Positions 37,970-46,978 of a stretch of 64,000 bases of DNA are shown here, one piece after another. A program made the translations under genes and the position numbers. This DNA comes from Paenibacillus amylolyticus. Lineage in GTDB: Bacteria > Bacillota > Bacilli > Paenibacillales > Paenibacillaceae. The first letter of the stretch is position 1. Each line of letters begins with the position of its first letter. The notes under the pieces are model-generated. The model had not been told where the DNA came from, made no database searches, and saw nothing but the letters and a program-made list of their open reading frames with translations. Location: the NCBI RefSeq assembly GCF_029689945.1, contig NZ_CP121451.1, forward strand, positions 1,674,001-1,738,000, in the 5' to 3' direction.

Positions 37970-38814
37970 ATGACAACAGAAACAGCAATCACCACAAACG
38001 AGGTAAGACTGAGCTTTGTAAACTTGTTCACTCCACGTTCTAATCAACCAGGGCAAGAGCCGAAATACAGCACAACTATTCTGATTCCTAAATCCGACTT
38101 TGCTACGATGCAGCGCATCAATGCCGCCATTGAAGCTGCTTCTCAAAAGGTGTAGCCGGTGCATGGGGTGGCGCTCGCCCAGCGCAGCCGCGTAACCCCA
38201 TCCACGATGGTGACGGCGCTCGACCGAATGGTGAAGCGTTTGGGCCTGAGTGCAAAGGGCATTGGGTTCTGACGGCCAGCAGCAAGCAACAACAGGCGGT
38301 TGTGGGTCCCGACATGAGTCCGATCATTGACCAAACCCGTGTTTACTCCGGAGTGTATGGTCGTGTGAATATTAATTTCTTCGCATACAGCAACAGTGGC
38401 AACAAAGGGATTGGCGCAGGTCTTGGTCCGGTGCAGATCCTTCGTGATGGTGAAGCCTTGGGTGGGCGGATCTCCGCTGAACAAGCTTTCGGCGGCAATG
38501 GTGGCGGTGTGGGCTATGTTCCTCAACCGGCTCCACAGGGCTATGATCAAATCCCGCCGCAGCAATACGGCCAACAACCACCACAGCAGCCGCAGTATGG
38601 CCAGCAACCTCCGACTCAACCGGGATATGGCCAAGCACCACAACAACCGCAATACGGCCAACAGCCGCCAGCACAACCTGGCTACGGTCAAGCACCTCAG
38701 CAACCGCAGTACGGACAAGCTCCGCAACAAGGCTACGGCCAGCAGCAACCACCTCAACAACAGATCGATCCGATCACCGGCAAGCCTCTTGGCGGCGGGA
38801 TCTACGGGATCTAA
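37970..38814 (+). CDS. DUF2815 ssDNA-binding-like protein with YGQ-repeat tail, one apparent 1-nt deletion
   Basis: The N-terminal 190 residues match the DUF2815 family, thought to be a phage single-strand DNA-binding protein (VRLSFVNLFTPRSNQPGQEP, later VYSGVYGRVNINFFAYSNSG). The tail (about 195-280) is almost wholly Gln, Pro, Tyr and Gly in units like QPQYGQQPPTQPGYGQ. The frame breaks at GG 38149-38150; one more G restores AASQKGVAGAWGGARPAQPR and gives 281 residues. The tail lies where bacterial SSBs have their disordered linker, but it does not end in the acidic tip of SSB. Confidence 0.85.
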
Positions 38815-38832
38815 TTCATAGACATTTCAGTA

Positions 38833-38854
38833 AAGGGGTTCTTCGGAACCCCTT
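38833..38854 (+). other. Strong hairpin between the SSB-like and polymerase genes
   Basis: AAGGGGTTC, TTCG loop, GAACCCCTT: a perfect 9-bp stem on a stable tetraloop. The following bases are CACTTTACC, too few U residues for a strong terminator. It may attenuate transcription or protect the upstream mRNA. Confidence 0.7.
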
Positions 38855-38884
38855 CACTTTACCAGAAAGGAGGATACCAACATT

Positions 38885-40846
38885 ATGACGTGGCATCTCA
38901 GTATAGATATCGAGACCTACAGCAGTATCGACATCAAGAAAGCAGGATTGTACCGATACGTTCAAAGTCCTGATTTTGAAATCCTATTGTTCGCTTATTC
39001 CTGGAATAGTGGCCCGACGCGAATTATTGATCTGGCCCAGGGGGAAGTCATTCCGGAAGAAGTTATCCGCGCTTTAAATGATAAAGAAGTCATCAAACAC
39101 GCATATAACGCGGCTTTTGAATGGTACTGTCTGAATAAATTCTGGCCATCACCCATAGAGCATTGGCGCTGCACGCAGATTCACGGCTTGTACTGTGGGT
39201 ACCCTGCAGGTCTTGGCAAGGTAGGCGAAGCGCTAGGACTTCCCCAGGACAAGAAGAAAATGGGCGTCGGTGGTTCTCTGATTCGGACGTTCTGCGTGCC
39301 AATCAAGAAGCCTGCCAAGTCAACTGGTTTTCGTAAGCGCACCCTGCCACATCATGAGCCTGAGAAGTGGGAGCTGTTCAAACAGTACTGTGTGGGTGAC
39401 GTTGTGGCAGAGGTGGAGATCCTTCGCCGGTTATCGGTATTCCCGGTACCGGATATGGAGTGGGAGCTTTGGTTCCTGGATCAACGGATTAATGCCCGAG
39501 GGATCGCTTGTGACCTTGATCTCGTGGACGGAGCACTAGCCGTGGATCAACTGATCACAGCAGAGCTTATGCAGGAAGCCATAGAGCTCAGTGGCTTGGA
39601 CAATCCCAAGTCCGTATCTCAGCTCAAGAAGTGGCTGTCCAAGGAAATCGGGGAAGAGGTCGAGGATCTCAGGAAAGATACCGTATCCGGTCTGATTGAC
39701 AACGTGGAAGATGGCAAAGCCAAACGTGTCCTGGAGATCCGCAGGGAGTTGTCCAAGACCAGTACTAAAAAGTATGTGGCCATGAAGACGGTAGCTTGTG
39801 AAGACGGACGCGTTCGGGGGCTGTTGCAGTTCTATGGTGCGAACCGGACAGGACGTTGGGCAGGTCGATTGGTCCAGGTCCACAACCTACCCAAGAACAA
39901 GATGGACACTCTCGAATATGCGAGGAAGCTGGTTCACGGCCAGCAAGTCAATCTGTTGAAACTGATGTACGGAAATGTGCCTGATGCGCTCAGTCAATTG
40001 ATCCGGACAGCGTTTGTGGCTCCTATCGGGATGAAGCTTCATATAGCCGACTTCAGCGCGATTGAGGCAAGGGTCATCGCCTGGCTTGCTGGAGAGCAAT
40101 GGCGGCTGGATGTGTTCGCTACCCACGGCAAGATTTATGAAGCTTCCGCCTCAGCCATGTTCGGGATTCCACTTGAACAGGTGGACAAGGATCTGCGTCA
40201 ACGGGGCAAGGTGTCTGAACTAGCCTTGGGATACCAGGGAGCTTCCGGCGCACTGATTGCTATGGGCGCCTTGGATATGGGACTTGAAGAAAGCGAGCTG
40301 CCAGAGATCGTCACGCGGTGGCGTAACGCGAATCGACGCATTGTGGATCTGTGGTTCAGTTTTGAGAAGGCGGCGCTGAGTGTGATGGAATCGGGACAAC
40401 CCGCGGGTGTTCGCGGCATCATCTTTGCTCGGGAGAGCCATCACGGTAACGGGCTGGACTTCTTTACGGTTCAGCTGCCTTCCGGGAGAAAGCTTTATTA
40501 TGTGGAGCCTCGCCTGGCTCAGAATGACTTTGGCAAGCAGGCACTGCACTACATGGGTCCTGATCAGAAGACAGGCAAATGGTCGCTGATCAGCACGTAT
40601 GGCGGGAAACTGGTCGAGAACATTGTCCAGGCCATTGCTCGGGACTGTCTGGCCGTATCCCTTATTCGAGTGGAGCAAGCAGGGTTTGACACTGTGCTAC
40701 ACGTTCACGATGAAATCGGAATCGAATCAGCTTATCCGGAGGATCTGGAGAAGGTACTGGATCTGATGGCTGAATCGGTACCGTGGGCCCCTGGTCTACC
40801 TCTAAAGGCAGCCGGGTTCACTACAGACTTTTACATGAAGGATTAG
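38885..40846 (+). CDS. Phage family A DNA polymerase with 3'-5' exonuclease domain
   Basis: A 653-residue replicative polymerase. The N-terminal DEDD exonuclease starts LSIDIETYSSIDIKKAG. The polymerase part has FYGANRTGRWAGR near 317, motif A in IADFSAIEARVIAWLAGE near 388, the O-helix region RGKVSELALGYQGASGAL near 440, and motif C in VLHVHDEIGIES near 611. Intact frame with AAAGGAGG upstream. It is the core of the phage's own replication module. Confidence 0.93.
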   Translation: MTWHLSIDIETYSSIDIKKAGLYRYVQSPDFEILLFAYSWNSGPTRIIDLAQGEVIPEEVIRALNDKEVIKHAYNAAFEWYCLNKFWPSPIEHWRCTQIHGLYCGYPAGLGKVGEALGLPQDKKKMGVGGSLIRTFCVPIKKPAKSTGFRKRTLPHHEPEKWELFKQYCVGDVVAEVEILRRLSVFPVPDMEWELWFLDQRINARGIACDLDLVDGALAVDQLITAELMQEAIELSGLDNPKSVSQLKKWLSKEIGEEVEDLRKDTVSGLIDNVEDGKAKRVLEIRRELSKTSTKKYVAMKTVACEDGRVRGLLQFYGANRTGRWAGRLVQVHNLPKNKMDTLEYARKLVHGQQVNLLKLMYGNVPDALSQLIRTAFVAPIGMKLHIADFSAIEARVIAWLAGEQWRLDVFATHGKIYEASASAMFGIPLEQVDKDLRQRGKVSELALGYQGASGALIAMGALDMGLEESELPEIVTRWRNANRRIVDLWFSFEKAALSVMESGQPAGVRGIIFARESHHGNGLDFFTVQLPSGRKLYYVEPRLAQNDFGKQALHYMGPDQKTGKWSLISTYGGKLVENIVQAIARDCLAVSLIRVEQAGFDTVLHVHDEIGIESAYPEDLEKVLDLMAESVPWAPGLPLKAAGFTTDFYMKD

Positions 40847-40858
40847 GAGGAGTTGGCT

Positions 40859-42253
40859 TTGATTGCGACAACACCGACAGCACGAATAGCAGCCGACCTA
40901 ATCATGCTTTTACAACGGGAAGGATTCATTATACAGCGATATGACAGCAAGACGACAAGCAGCATTTACCTGAAGCTTGATTACGGCGTTTGTAACAGCA
41001 TTCGGATCGGAGATCACAGAGGCAAGAAGCAGTATAAATACCGCTATAACGTGGATGTCGGACGGAAACAGATTAACCGGCATAAGACACCGGAAGGCTG
41101 GGCGCGCTGGTATTACCCGGAGACGGCCTTGAGAAATCTACTCCAGGATGTCGTGAAGGAACGGCAGCTGCTGAAGAACAAGCAAGGCGAGGAGCATTAT
41201 CGCTTTCTGATGGCACAACGTGAATTAGAAGGACGGGGCACGAAAGGTTTCTGGCAAAGCGCAACGCTGGTTGACCCGAACGAAGAAGGAGGATCGGACG
41301 TGGGGGATTATCAAGTTAACGAGAAGGCAAAGGATGCACTGAACCGTCTGACAAGTCTGCCGGGAATGCACGCTATCAAGGAACAGGTAGATGAGATGGT
41401 CCACTTCTCACGGATCGCAGCATTGCGTAAGAAGCATCGACTTAAAACATCGACACAGACGAATCACATGATTTTCACAGGCAATCCAGGTACGGGCAAG
41501 ACAACGGCAGCTCGTCTGATCGGTGAGGCGTTCGCAGAGATTGGGCTGCTCAAAAGAGCTGACAAAAAGGAAATCCCTTTTGTTGAGATTCACCAGTCTA
41601 TGATTGCTGCGCCGCACGTGGGCGAAGCTGAGCGGGCGTTAGTCGCTAAGTTCAATGAGGCACGCGGCGGTGTTCTGTTCATTGATGAAGCTTACGCTTT
41701 TACGCCAAGTAAAGAGACTTCTCACCGCCAGGCCGATACTGTACTGGCTACTATGGTGCAATGCATTGAAGATATGAGGGACGAGGTTGTGGTGATTGCA
41801 GCCGGGTACCCTGAAGACATGGCCAAGTTCATTAAAGCTAACCCAGGACTGGCATCCAGGTTTCCGACCACCATTCATTTTCCGGATTACCCTGTACCAG
41901 AGCTTGTGCAGATCGGTTTCCAAATGTGTATCGATCAGGAGTATCAGCCGGACAACGCCTACCTGGATGCATTGGCCAGTGTGTTGTGGATCGAGAAAGG
42001 CAAGCCTAATTTTGGGAATGCCCGGACCGTGCGTAATCAGGTGGAGCGCTCCATCCGGAGGCAGTCCATGCGAGTATCTCAGATGCAGAATCCGACTCGT
42101 AAGGATCTGGCCACGCTCACAGCCGTTGACCTTGTTCATTCGGTGGAGGGCGTCAAGGGGACAGAGGTAGATGTGTTGCATCGGACCATCAAAGAGGCAC
42201 AGGCACGGATCTTCGTGCTGGATCTGATAGGTCTTAATCAAAGACAAAACTAA
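40859..42253 (+). CDS. CbbX/SpoVK-type AAA+ ATPase with extra N-terminal domain
   Basis: A 464-residue protein. The first 145 residues form an unrecognised basic domain. The AAA+ module has Walker A FTGNPGTGKTTAARL near 204, Walker B GGVLFIDEAYAF near 271, and arginine-finger region NPGLASRFPTTI near 330. This subfamily (CbbX, SpoVK) remodels protein complexes. Its place between polymerase and MazG genes in a phage is unusual. TTG 40859 has AGGAGG 8 bases upstream; the in-frame TTG at 40853 is too close to that site. Confidence 0.85.
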   Translation: MIATTPTARIAADLIMLLQREGFIIQRYDSKTTSSIYLKLDYGVCNSIRIGDHRGKKQYKYRYNVDVGRKQINRHKTPEGWARWYYPETALRNLLQDVVKERQLLKNKQGEEHYRFLMAQRELEGRGTKGFWQSATLVDPNEEGGSDVGDYQVNEKAKDALNRLTSLPGMHAIKEQVDEMVHFSRIAALRKKHRLKTSTQTNHMIFTGNPGTGKTTAARLIGEAFAEIGLLKRADKKEIPFVEIHQSMIAAPHVGEAERALVAKFNEARGGVLFIDEAYAFTPSKETSHRQADTVLATMVQCIEDMRDEVVVIAAGYPEDMAKFIKANPGLASRFPTTIHFPDYPVPELVQIGFQMCIDQEYQPDNAYLDALASVLWIEKGKPNFGNARTVRNQVERSIRRQSMRVSQMQNPTRKDLATLTAVDLVHSVEGVKGTEVDVLHRTIKEAQARIFVLDLIGLNQRQN

Positions 42254-42269
42254 TAGGAGGCTAATAGCC

Positions 42270-42868
42270 ATGGATTATAAATTTGCTGTAGCGAAAATTT
42301 CGGACATCGATACCTTACTTGATGAGGAAAACATTCAGAAGTTTTACGGGTTATTGAATCGGATCAGCGAGGAACGCGAAGCAATTGGTAAGGCTGATAA
42401 CCACTACATCGTGGTCAACTTAGATGAGCCTTATGCAGGTGATGTTATTGAGATTATGAAGCGCAACGGTCATTGGGGTTCCACAGTTAGCGGGAGATCT
42501 ACCAAATCAATCTCAGAGCTGGTCCAAGCTGCTCATGAGAACGCAGTGAATAAAGGTTGGTGGGATAATACCCAAGCTTTGGCGAAACCCTTGCTCTGAT
42601 CCATTCAGAAGCGTCTGAAGCTTTGGAGGATTTCCGGAATGGCAAGCAGCCAACAGAAGTCTGGTACGAATACAAAGGGACTAGATTTACGCCTCCTCAA
42701 AATGATCCAACTTGGAAGCCCTGCGGTATTCCTTCCGAGCTGGCCGACATCGTGATCCGCGTGCTGGACGTTTGCGGTCATTATGGTATTGATCTGGAAA
42801 AGGCCATTCAAGAAAAAATGGCGTATAACGCTACTCGGCCGCAGCGTCACGGCGGCAAGGTGCTGTAA
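42270..42868 (+). CDS. MazG-like nucleotide pyrophosphohydrolase, one apparent 1-nt deletion
   Basis: After an N-terminal part, the MazG-type helices carry HSEASEALEDF and SELADIVIRVLD, matching the ExxE...ExxD metal site. The frame breaks at AA 42574-42575; one more A restores WWDNTQSFGETLALIHSEAS and gives 199 residues. Read without it, neither fragment has a complete active site. Such enzymes remove abnormal or excess dNTPs, fitting a replication module. Confidence 0.8.
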
Positions 42869-42872
42869 GCAT

Positions 42873-43034
42873 ATGTTCACGGATCTATACGACTCAGAAG
42901 TCCCTTGGGATATTGTCACAGACGATAGCGGTAAAGTGGTGGGCGAGGTGTACAAGCCTCTTCCAGAAGCACCGCCAAGGAAGAAGCAAAACAAAATGGG
43001 TGTTATTTCAACTGGCCTATTAGGAAAGCGGTGA
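42873..43034 (+). CDS. Small phage protein, unknown function
   Basis: A 53-residue protein (MFTDLYDSEVPWDIVTDDSG, basic end KQNKMGVISTGLLGKR). The ATG lies 2 bases after the MazG stop, with a weak AAGGTG upstream. It overlaps the next start. Confidence 0.55.
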   Translation: MFTDLYDSEVPWDIVTDDSGKVVGEVYKPLPEAPPRKKQNKMGVISTGLLGKR

Positions 43035-43240
43035 GTGATTTGTTAAACGTCGATTGGAAAATGACCATTGGATTCCCTGGCGCGGAGCGTGAAGGAACGG
43101 TCGAGATTGAAGCCTCGGAATTAGATGGAAAGTCGGAAGAAGAACAAGATGAAGTCATCTATAAAGCGATCTGGGATGACGCCATGCAGTATATCGATGT
43201 ATTCCCAACTCGAAGATATGAGGATGGTGATCAGTCTTGA
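43031..43240 (+). CDS. Small acidic phage protein, unknown function
   Basis: A 69-residue protein from GTG 43031, overlapping the previous stop (GTGA). Glu/Asp rich, with a beta-rich start (MTIGFPGAEREGTVEIEASE). No family recognised. Confidence 0.6.
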   Translation: MSDLLNVDWKMTIGFPGAEREGTVEIEASELDGKSEEEQDEVIYKAIWDDAMQYIDVFPTRRYEDGDQS

Positions 43241-43419
43241 GTACGCCAGACAAATTGCGATTTGATGTTAATAACCGAGCCCACGCATTTGTGGTTACGG
43301 GCATGCTTGAAATGATCGAGAACGATGGGCTTACTCCACGTGAAGTATTTGGAGTGCTGGAGGATATCAAACGTCAGACGTGGAGTGCATTAAACGATAT
43401 TCATAGAGGGGAAGGGTAA
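43237..43419 (+). CDS. Small phage protein, unknown function
   Basis: A 60-residue helical protein (HAFVVTGMLEMIENDGLTPR). The TTG start overlaps the previous stop. No family recognised. Confidence 0.6.
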   Translation: MSTPDKLRFDVNNRAHAFVVTGMLEMIENDGLTPREVFGVLEDIKRQTWSALNDIHRGEG

Positions 43420-43422
43420 CCA

Positions 43423-43809
43423 ATGAACGGATTTAAGTCAGTTAAGTTAATGCGGAAATACGCTGCGTGTGTTGATTGTGGCAATGAACTGGTTAGCGAT
43501 GGAGAAGGTACCTTACTCATAGAAGATGATATTTTCAAACGCAGTTGTAAGTGCGGGTGGAGCATCGAAGTGGACGAGGATGGCAAGCCCCTGCTCGATC
43601 TGAAGGTTGCTTGCTGGGCAACGATCGGACCGAAACGAGTCTATGAGATCCACGATAGACAGGGCCGATTCTATGGATATGTCGATGTGAACAAGCTTCA
43701 GAAATTGGGCCACGTGAAGCGCATTAATCATACTGAGAAAACGAACGTGTTTATTAATACTCCTGAAGGTAAACTTTGGGTAGATCAAAATCGATTTTTT
43801 AATTTGTAA
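43423..43809 (+). CDS. DUF3797-like zinc-ribbon phage protein
   Basis: A 128-residue protein. The first half matches my memory of DUF3797: KYAACVDCGNELVSDGEGTL and FKRSCKCGWSIE give paired Cys residues for one zinc. The second half is a small beta domain (RVYEIHDRQGRFYGYVDVNK). Function unknown. Confidence 0.7.
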   Translation: MNGFKSVKLMRKYAACVDCGNELVSDGEGTLLIEDDIFKRSCKCGWSIEVDEDGKPLLDLKVACWATIGPKRVYEIHDRQGRFYGYVDVNKLQKLGHVKRINHTEKTNVFINTPEGKLWVDQNRFFNL

Positions 43810-43826
43810 ATGGAGCTGATTCTTTA

Positions 43827-44003
43827 ATGGCTGAGAACCCAATGGTTGAATTAAACAAAATTACTGATCAGCTGCCGTTGCCCGTTCTCCAGGATATTGA
43901 TAAGCGTATTGGAGATTGGCTGGCTTCAGGTGGCAAGGAGACCGATCCGTATATTGATCAGCAGCTGCGTTTTGCACGCAGGTTTATAAATAAGATTGAT
44001 TAA
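43827..44003 (+). CDS. Small phage protein upstream of vapE, unknown function
   Basis: A 58-residue protein: MAENPMVELNKITDQLPLPV, then LQDIDKRIGDWLASGG, ending RFINKID. It resembles short proteins often found before VapE genes in Bacillota phages. GGAGCTGA lies upstream and 17 bases separate it from vapE. Confidence 0.7.
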   Translation: MAENPMVELNKITDQLPLPVLQDIDKRIGDWLASGGKETDPYIDQQLRFARRFINKID

Positions 44004-44020
44004 ACCAGGAGGCAGGCGTC

Positions 44021-46433
44021 ATGCATTTTGACAGACAACTAACTATATCAAGCGCCGGGACCAGACACAGCACAAACTGGCAGACGCAAACGGCCTATTG
44101 GTCGGAGATCGTCGAGCGTTTACGGACTGCTGTAAGGGGTGCGGAAACGCTGGCGGAATACTTGCAGCTGCCTAAGAGCAAACAGGATGACCTGAAGGAC
44201 GTTGGCGGCTTTGTCGGTGGCAGTCTGTCAGGCGGTCGCCGGAAAGCCAACGCGGTCATTGGCCGTGATCTGGTTACGCTTGACCTTGATAATATCCCAG
44301 CAGGCGCGACGGCGGATATCCTTCGCCGCCTGGATGGCCTGAGTTGCGGCTATGCCGTGTACAGTACGCGGAAGCATGAGGAGAACCGGCCACGGCTTCG
44401 GGTCGTGGCGCCGCTTGATCGGACGGCCTCAGCGGATGAGTATGAACCTCTTGCCCGAAAGCTCGGGGAGATCATCGGCATTGGGCTGTGTGATCCGACC
44501 ACGTTCGAAGCTTCACGGCTGATGTACTGGCCAAGCTGCAGCTCAGACAGTCAGTTCGTGTTCACGTTTGGGGATAAGCCTTTTCTTTCGGTAGATGGTC
44601 TTCTGGCCATGTATCCGGATTGGCGCAATGTGGCTTCGTGGCCACAGGTGCCTGGTACCGGACAGACCCATGTACGTCTGGCTGCCAAGCAGGGAGATCC
44701 TACCGAGAAGCAGGGTATGGTCGGGGCCTTTTGTAAAGTCTACGACGTGCCGGCAGCCATTGAGGCGTTTCTACCAGGTGTCTATCTGAACACGGATGAT
44801 GGCAGCGGCAGACTTACGTACGTAGGCGGTTCAACCACAGGCGGTGCGATCGTTTATGATGATGGCCAGTTTCTATTCTCCCATCATGCTACAGATCCGA
44901 CAGGCGGACGGCTGGTAAACAGTTTTGACCTGGTGCGGCTTCATAAGTTCGGCGATCAGGACGACGAGGCAAAGCCTGGGACTCCTACAAATAAGCTTCC
45001 TTCATACACAACCATGCTGGACTTCGCCATGCGCCAGGAGCCTGTGGCCGGACTGCTGATGCAGGAACGGCACCAGAAAGCTACAGCGGCGTTTGCCGAC
45101 TCTCCTGTTCTGCCAGCAGAGCCAGAGGATATGGACTGGATGCGGCGACTGGAGTTCAACAGTAACGGTGTGTACCTGAAGACGGTGGATAACGTGCTGA
45201 TCGTGCTGGAGTATGATCCGGCTTTAAAGGATAAGATTGCGTTTGATGAGTTCGCCAATCGAGGTTTGGTACTTGGGTCGCTTCCGTGGGATGCCAGAGA
45301 AGAACGGCGGCCATGGGCCAGCTCAGACGATGCAGGGATATACCATTATATCGAAAAAGTGTACGGCATTGCGGTAGATGCCAAGATCAATAATGCCTTA
45401 ACCCTGATTACGCATAAGAAGCGGTTCAACGATGTGCGAAGGTACCTGGAGGGGCTGACGTGGGACGGTGTAGCGAGACTGGACACGCTGTTCACCGATT
45501 ACCTGGGTGCAGAGGACAGCTTGTACACACGGGCAGTGTCTCGGAAGTCCTTCACGGCTGCCGTGGCCAGAGCTATGGAGCCTGGCGTCAAATGGGACTA
45601 TATGCCGATTCTGGCGGGGCCGCAGGGGCTAGGTAAATCGACGTTTCTGCGTTACATGGGCAAGGACTGGTACTCGGACAGCTTGACCACCTTTGAGGGC
45701 AAGGACGCCATGGAGCTGATCCAGGGTGTATGGCTCAATGAGGTGGGGGAGCTGACAGGGATGAGTAAGTCCGAGAGCAACGCCGTTAAGCAGTTTTTGA
45801 GCCGGACGGAGGATATCTACCGTGAAGCCTATGGCAAGCGTACAATGCCTTATCCACGGCGCTGCGTGTTCTTCGGAACAACGAATGACAGCGAGTTTCT
45901 ACGGGATCGGACAGGCAATCGGCGGTTTTGGCCTATTGATGTAGGTATCGTGAAGCCGACAAAGAGCGTGTTCCAGGATCTGAAGGGTGAAGTGGATCAG
46001 ATCTATGCGGAAGCTTTTGTAAGGTGGCAGCTGAGTGAGCCCCTGTATCTGTCAGGAGATATCGAAGAGTTAGCCAAAGAGCGCCAGGAGGCTCACAGGG
46101 AAAGTAACGCAAAGGAAGGCATCATCCAGGCATTTGTGGATCGGCCAGTTCCGGAAGATTGGTTTAAGCGTGATCTGGCTACTAGACTTATTCATTGGTC
46201 TGGCGAATTCGGGAAGCCCCATGAAGGCGGGGAGGCCCCGGGACCGGATATGTGCCGCTGAGGTTTGGTGCGAATGTTTCCGATCAGACATTAAGTATAT
46301 GAAGCAGACAGATACAAGGGAGATTAACGGCATTTTATCTAGTATGCCAGGTTGGGAAGAGTATAGAGGCCGGTTTGGACCCTACGAATTCCAGCGAGGC
46401 TTCAAACGAAAGCATGTTGACACAGGGGCGTGA
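44021..46433 (+). CDS. VapE-family primase/helicase-like protein, one apparent 1-nt deletion
   Basis: A large replication protein. The N-terminal part has LVTLDLDNIPAGATADIL and RPRLRVVAPLDRTASADEYE, as in primase-polymerase-like domains. The C-terminal VapE P-loop ATPase has AGPQGLGKSTFLRYMG near 532, VWLNEVGEL near 571 and CVFFGTTNDSEFLRD near 617. The frame breaks at CCCC 46236-46239; one more C restores GEAPRDRICAAEVWCE and gives 804 residues. Such proteins likely unwind or prime at the phage origin; a candidate origin lies directly downstream. Confidence 0.87.
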
Positions 46434-46692
46434 CAGATTGAATTTTCGGGTGTGACAGTCCAAAAAGTGTCATCATTTCACTCGTGACAGTTTTCAGAGT
46501 GTCACCCTAAGTGTCACGCCATCTGTCAACGCTTAAAACCCTTATAAACTCTATATTATATATACTTTGTTGTTACTGTTGACACTTTAATAGTTAAAGG
46601 TAAAGAAATAAATAGATATAGAGAATAGAGGATTATATATAACGCCTAATACGCCTAATTGAGTATATAGTATAGGGATTTTTAAAGTGTCA
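46418..46692. promoter_or_regulatory. Cluster of ten TGACA/TGTCA motifs with AT-rich DNA, candidate replication origin
   Basis: TGACA occurs at 46418, 46431, 46453, 46485 and 46580, and TGTCA at 46468, 46500, 46512, 46524 and 46688. Opposed pairs are 15 bases apart twice (46453/46468 and 46485/46500), then the motif steps by 12 and 12. TGACACTTT at 46580 and AAAGTGTCA at 46684 are 9-bp inverted repeats flanking a very AT-rich stretch; another AT-rich run lies at 46535-46570. The 270-base gap has no gene. Confidence 0.6.
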
Positions 46693-46705
46693 TGGAGGTG
46701 CTTGT

Positions 46706-46978
46706 GTGAAAGAGAGTCAAATTGAGTCATATCTACGAGATAAGATAAAAGCCCTTGGCGGCATTGCCTATAAATTCGTATCACCAGGTAACTCAGGAGT
46801 GCCTGACCGGATGGTCCTGCTTCCTGAAGGTCGAACCGTATTCGTGGAACTGAAGGCCCCAGGTAAGAAACCCACTAAGCTACAAGAGGTGCAGCATAAG
46901 CGGATGCAGGCTTTGGGCCATGAGGTACGGGTGATCGACAGTAGAGAGCAGGTGGATGTATGGCTGCAGGAGCTTTGA
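46706..46978 (+). CDS. VRR-NUC domain nuclease
   Basis: A 90-residue stand-alone VRR-NUC nuclease of the PD-(D/E)XK class: GNSGVPDRMVLLPEGRTVFV, then ELKAPGKKPTKLQEVQHKRM with the ELK catalytic pair. Phage members act on branched DNA. GTG 46706 has GGAGGTG upstream. It overlaps the SNF2 helicase by 19 bases. Confidence 0.9.
   Translation: MKESQIESYLRDKIKALGGIAYKFVSPGNSGVPDRMVLLPEGRTVFVELKAPGKKPTKLQEVQHKRMQALGHEVRVIDSREQVDVWLQEL

Noticed and set aside
36358..38760. CRISPR-like or minisatellite array in the repeat-rich segments
   Set aside because: The repeats are short, in frame and coding, with no constant repeat-spacer structure.
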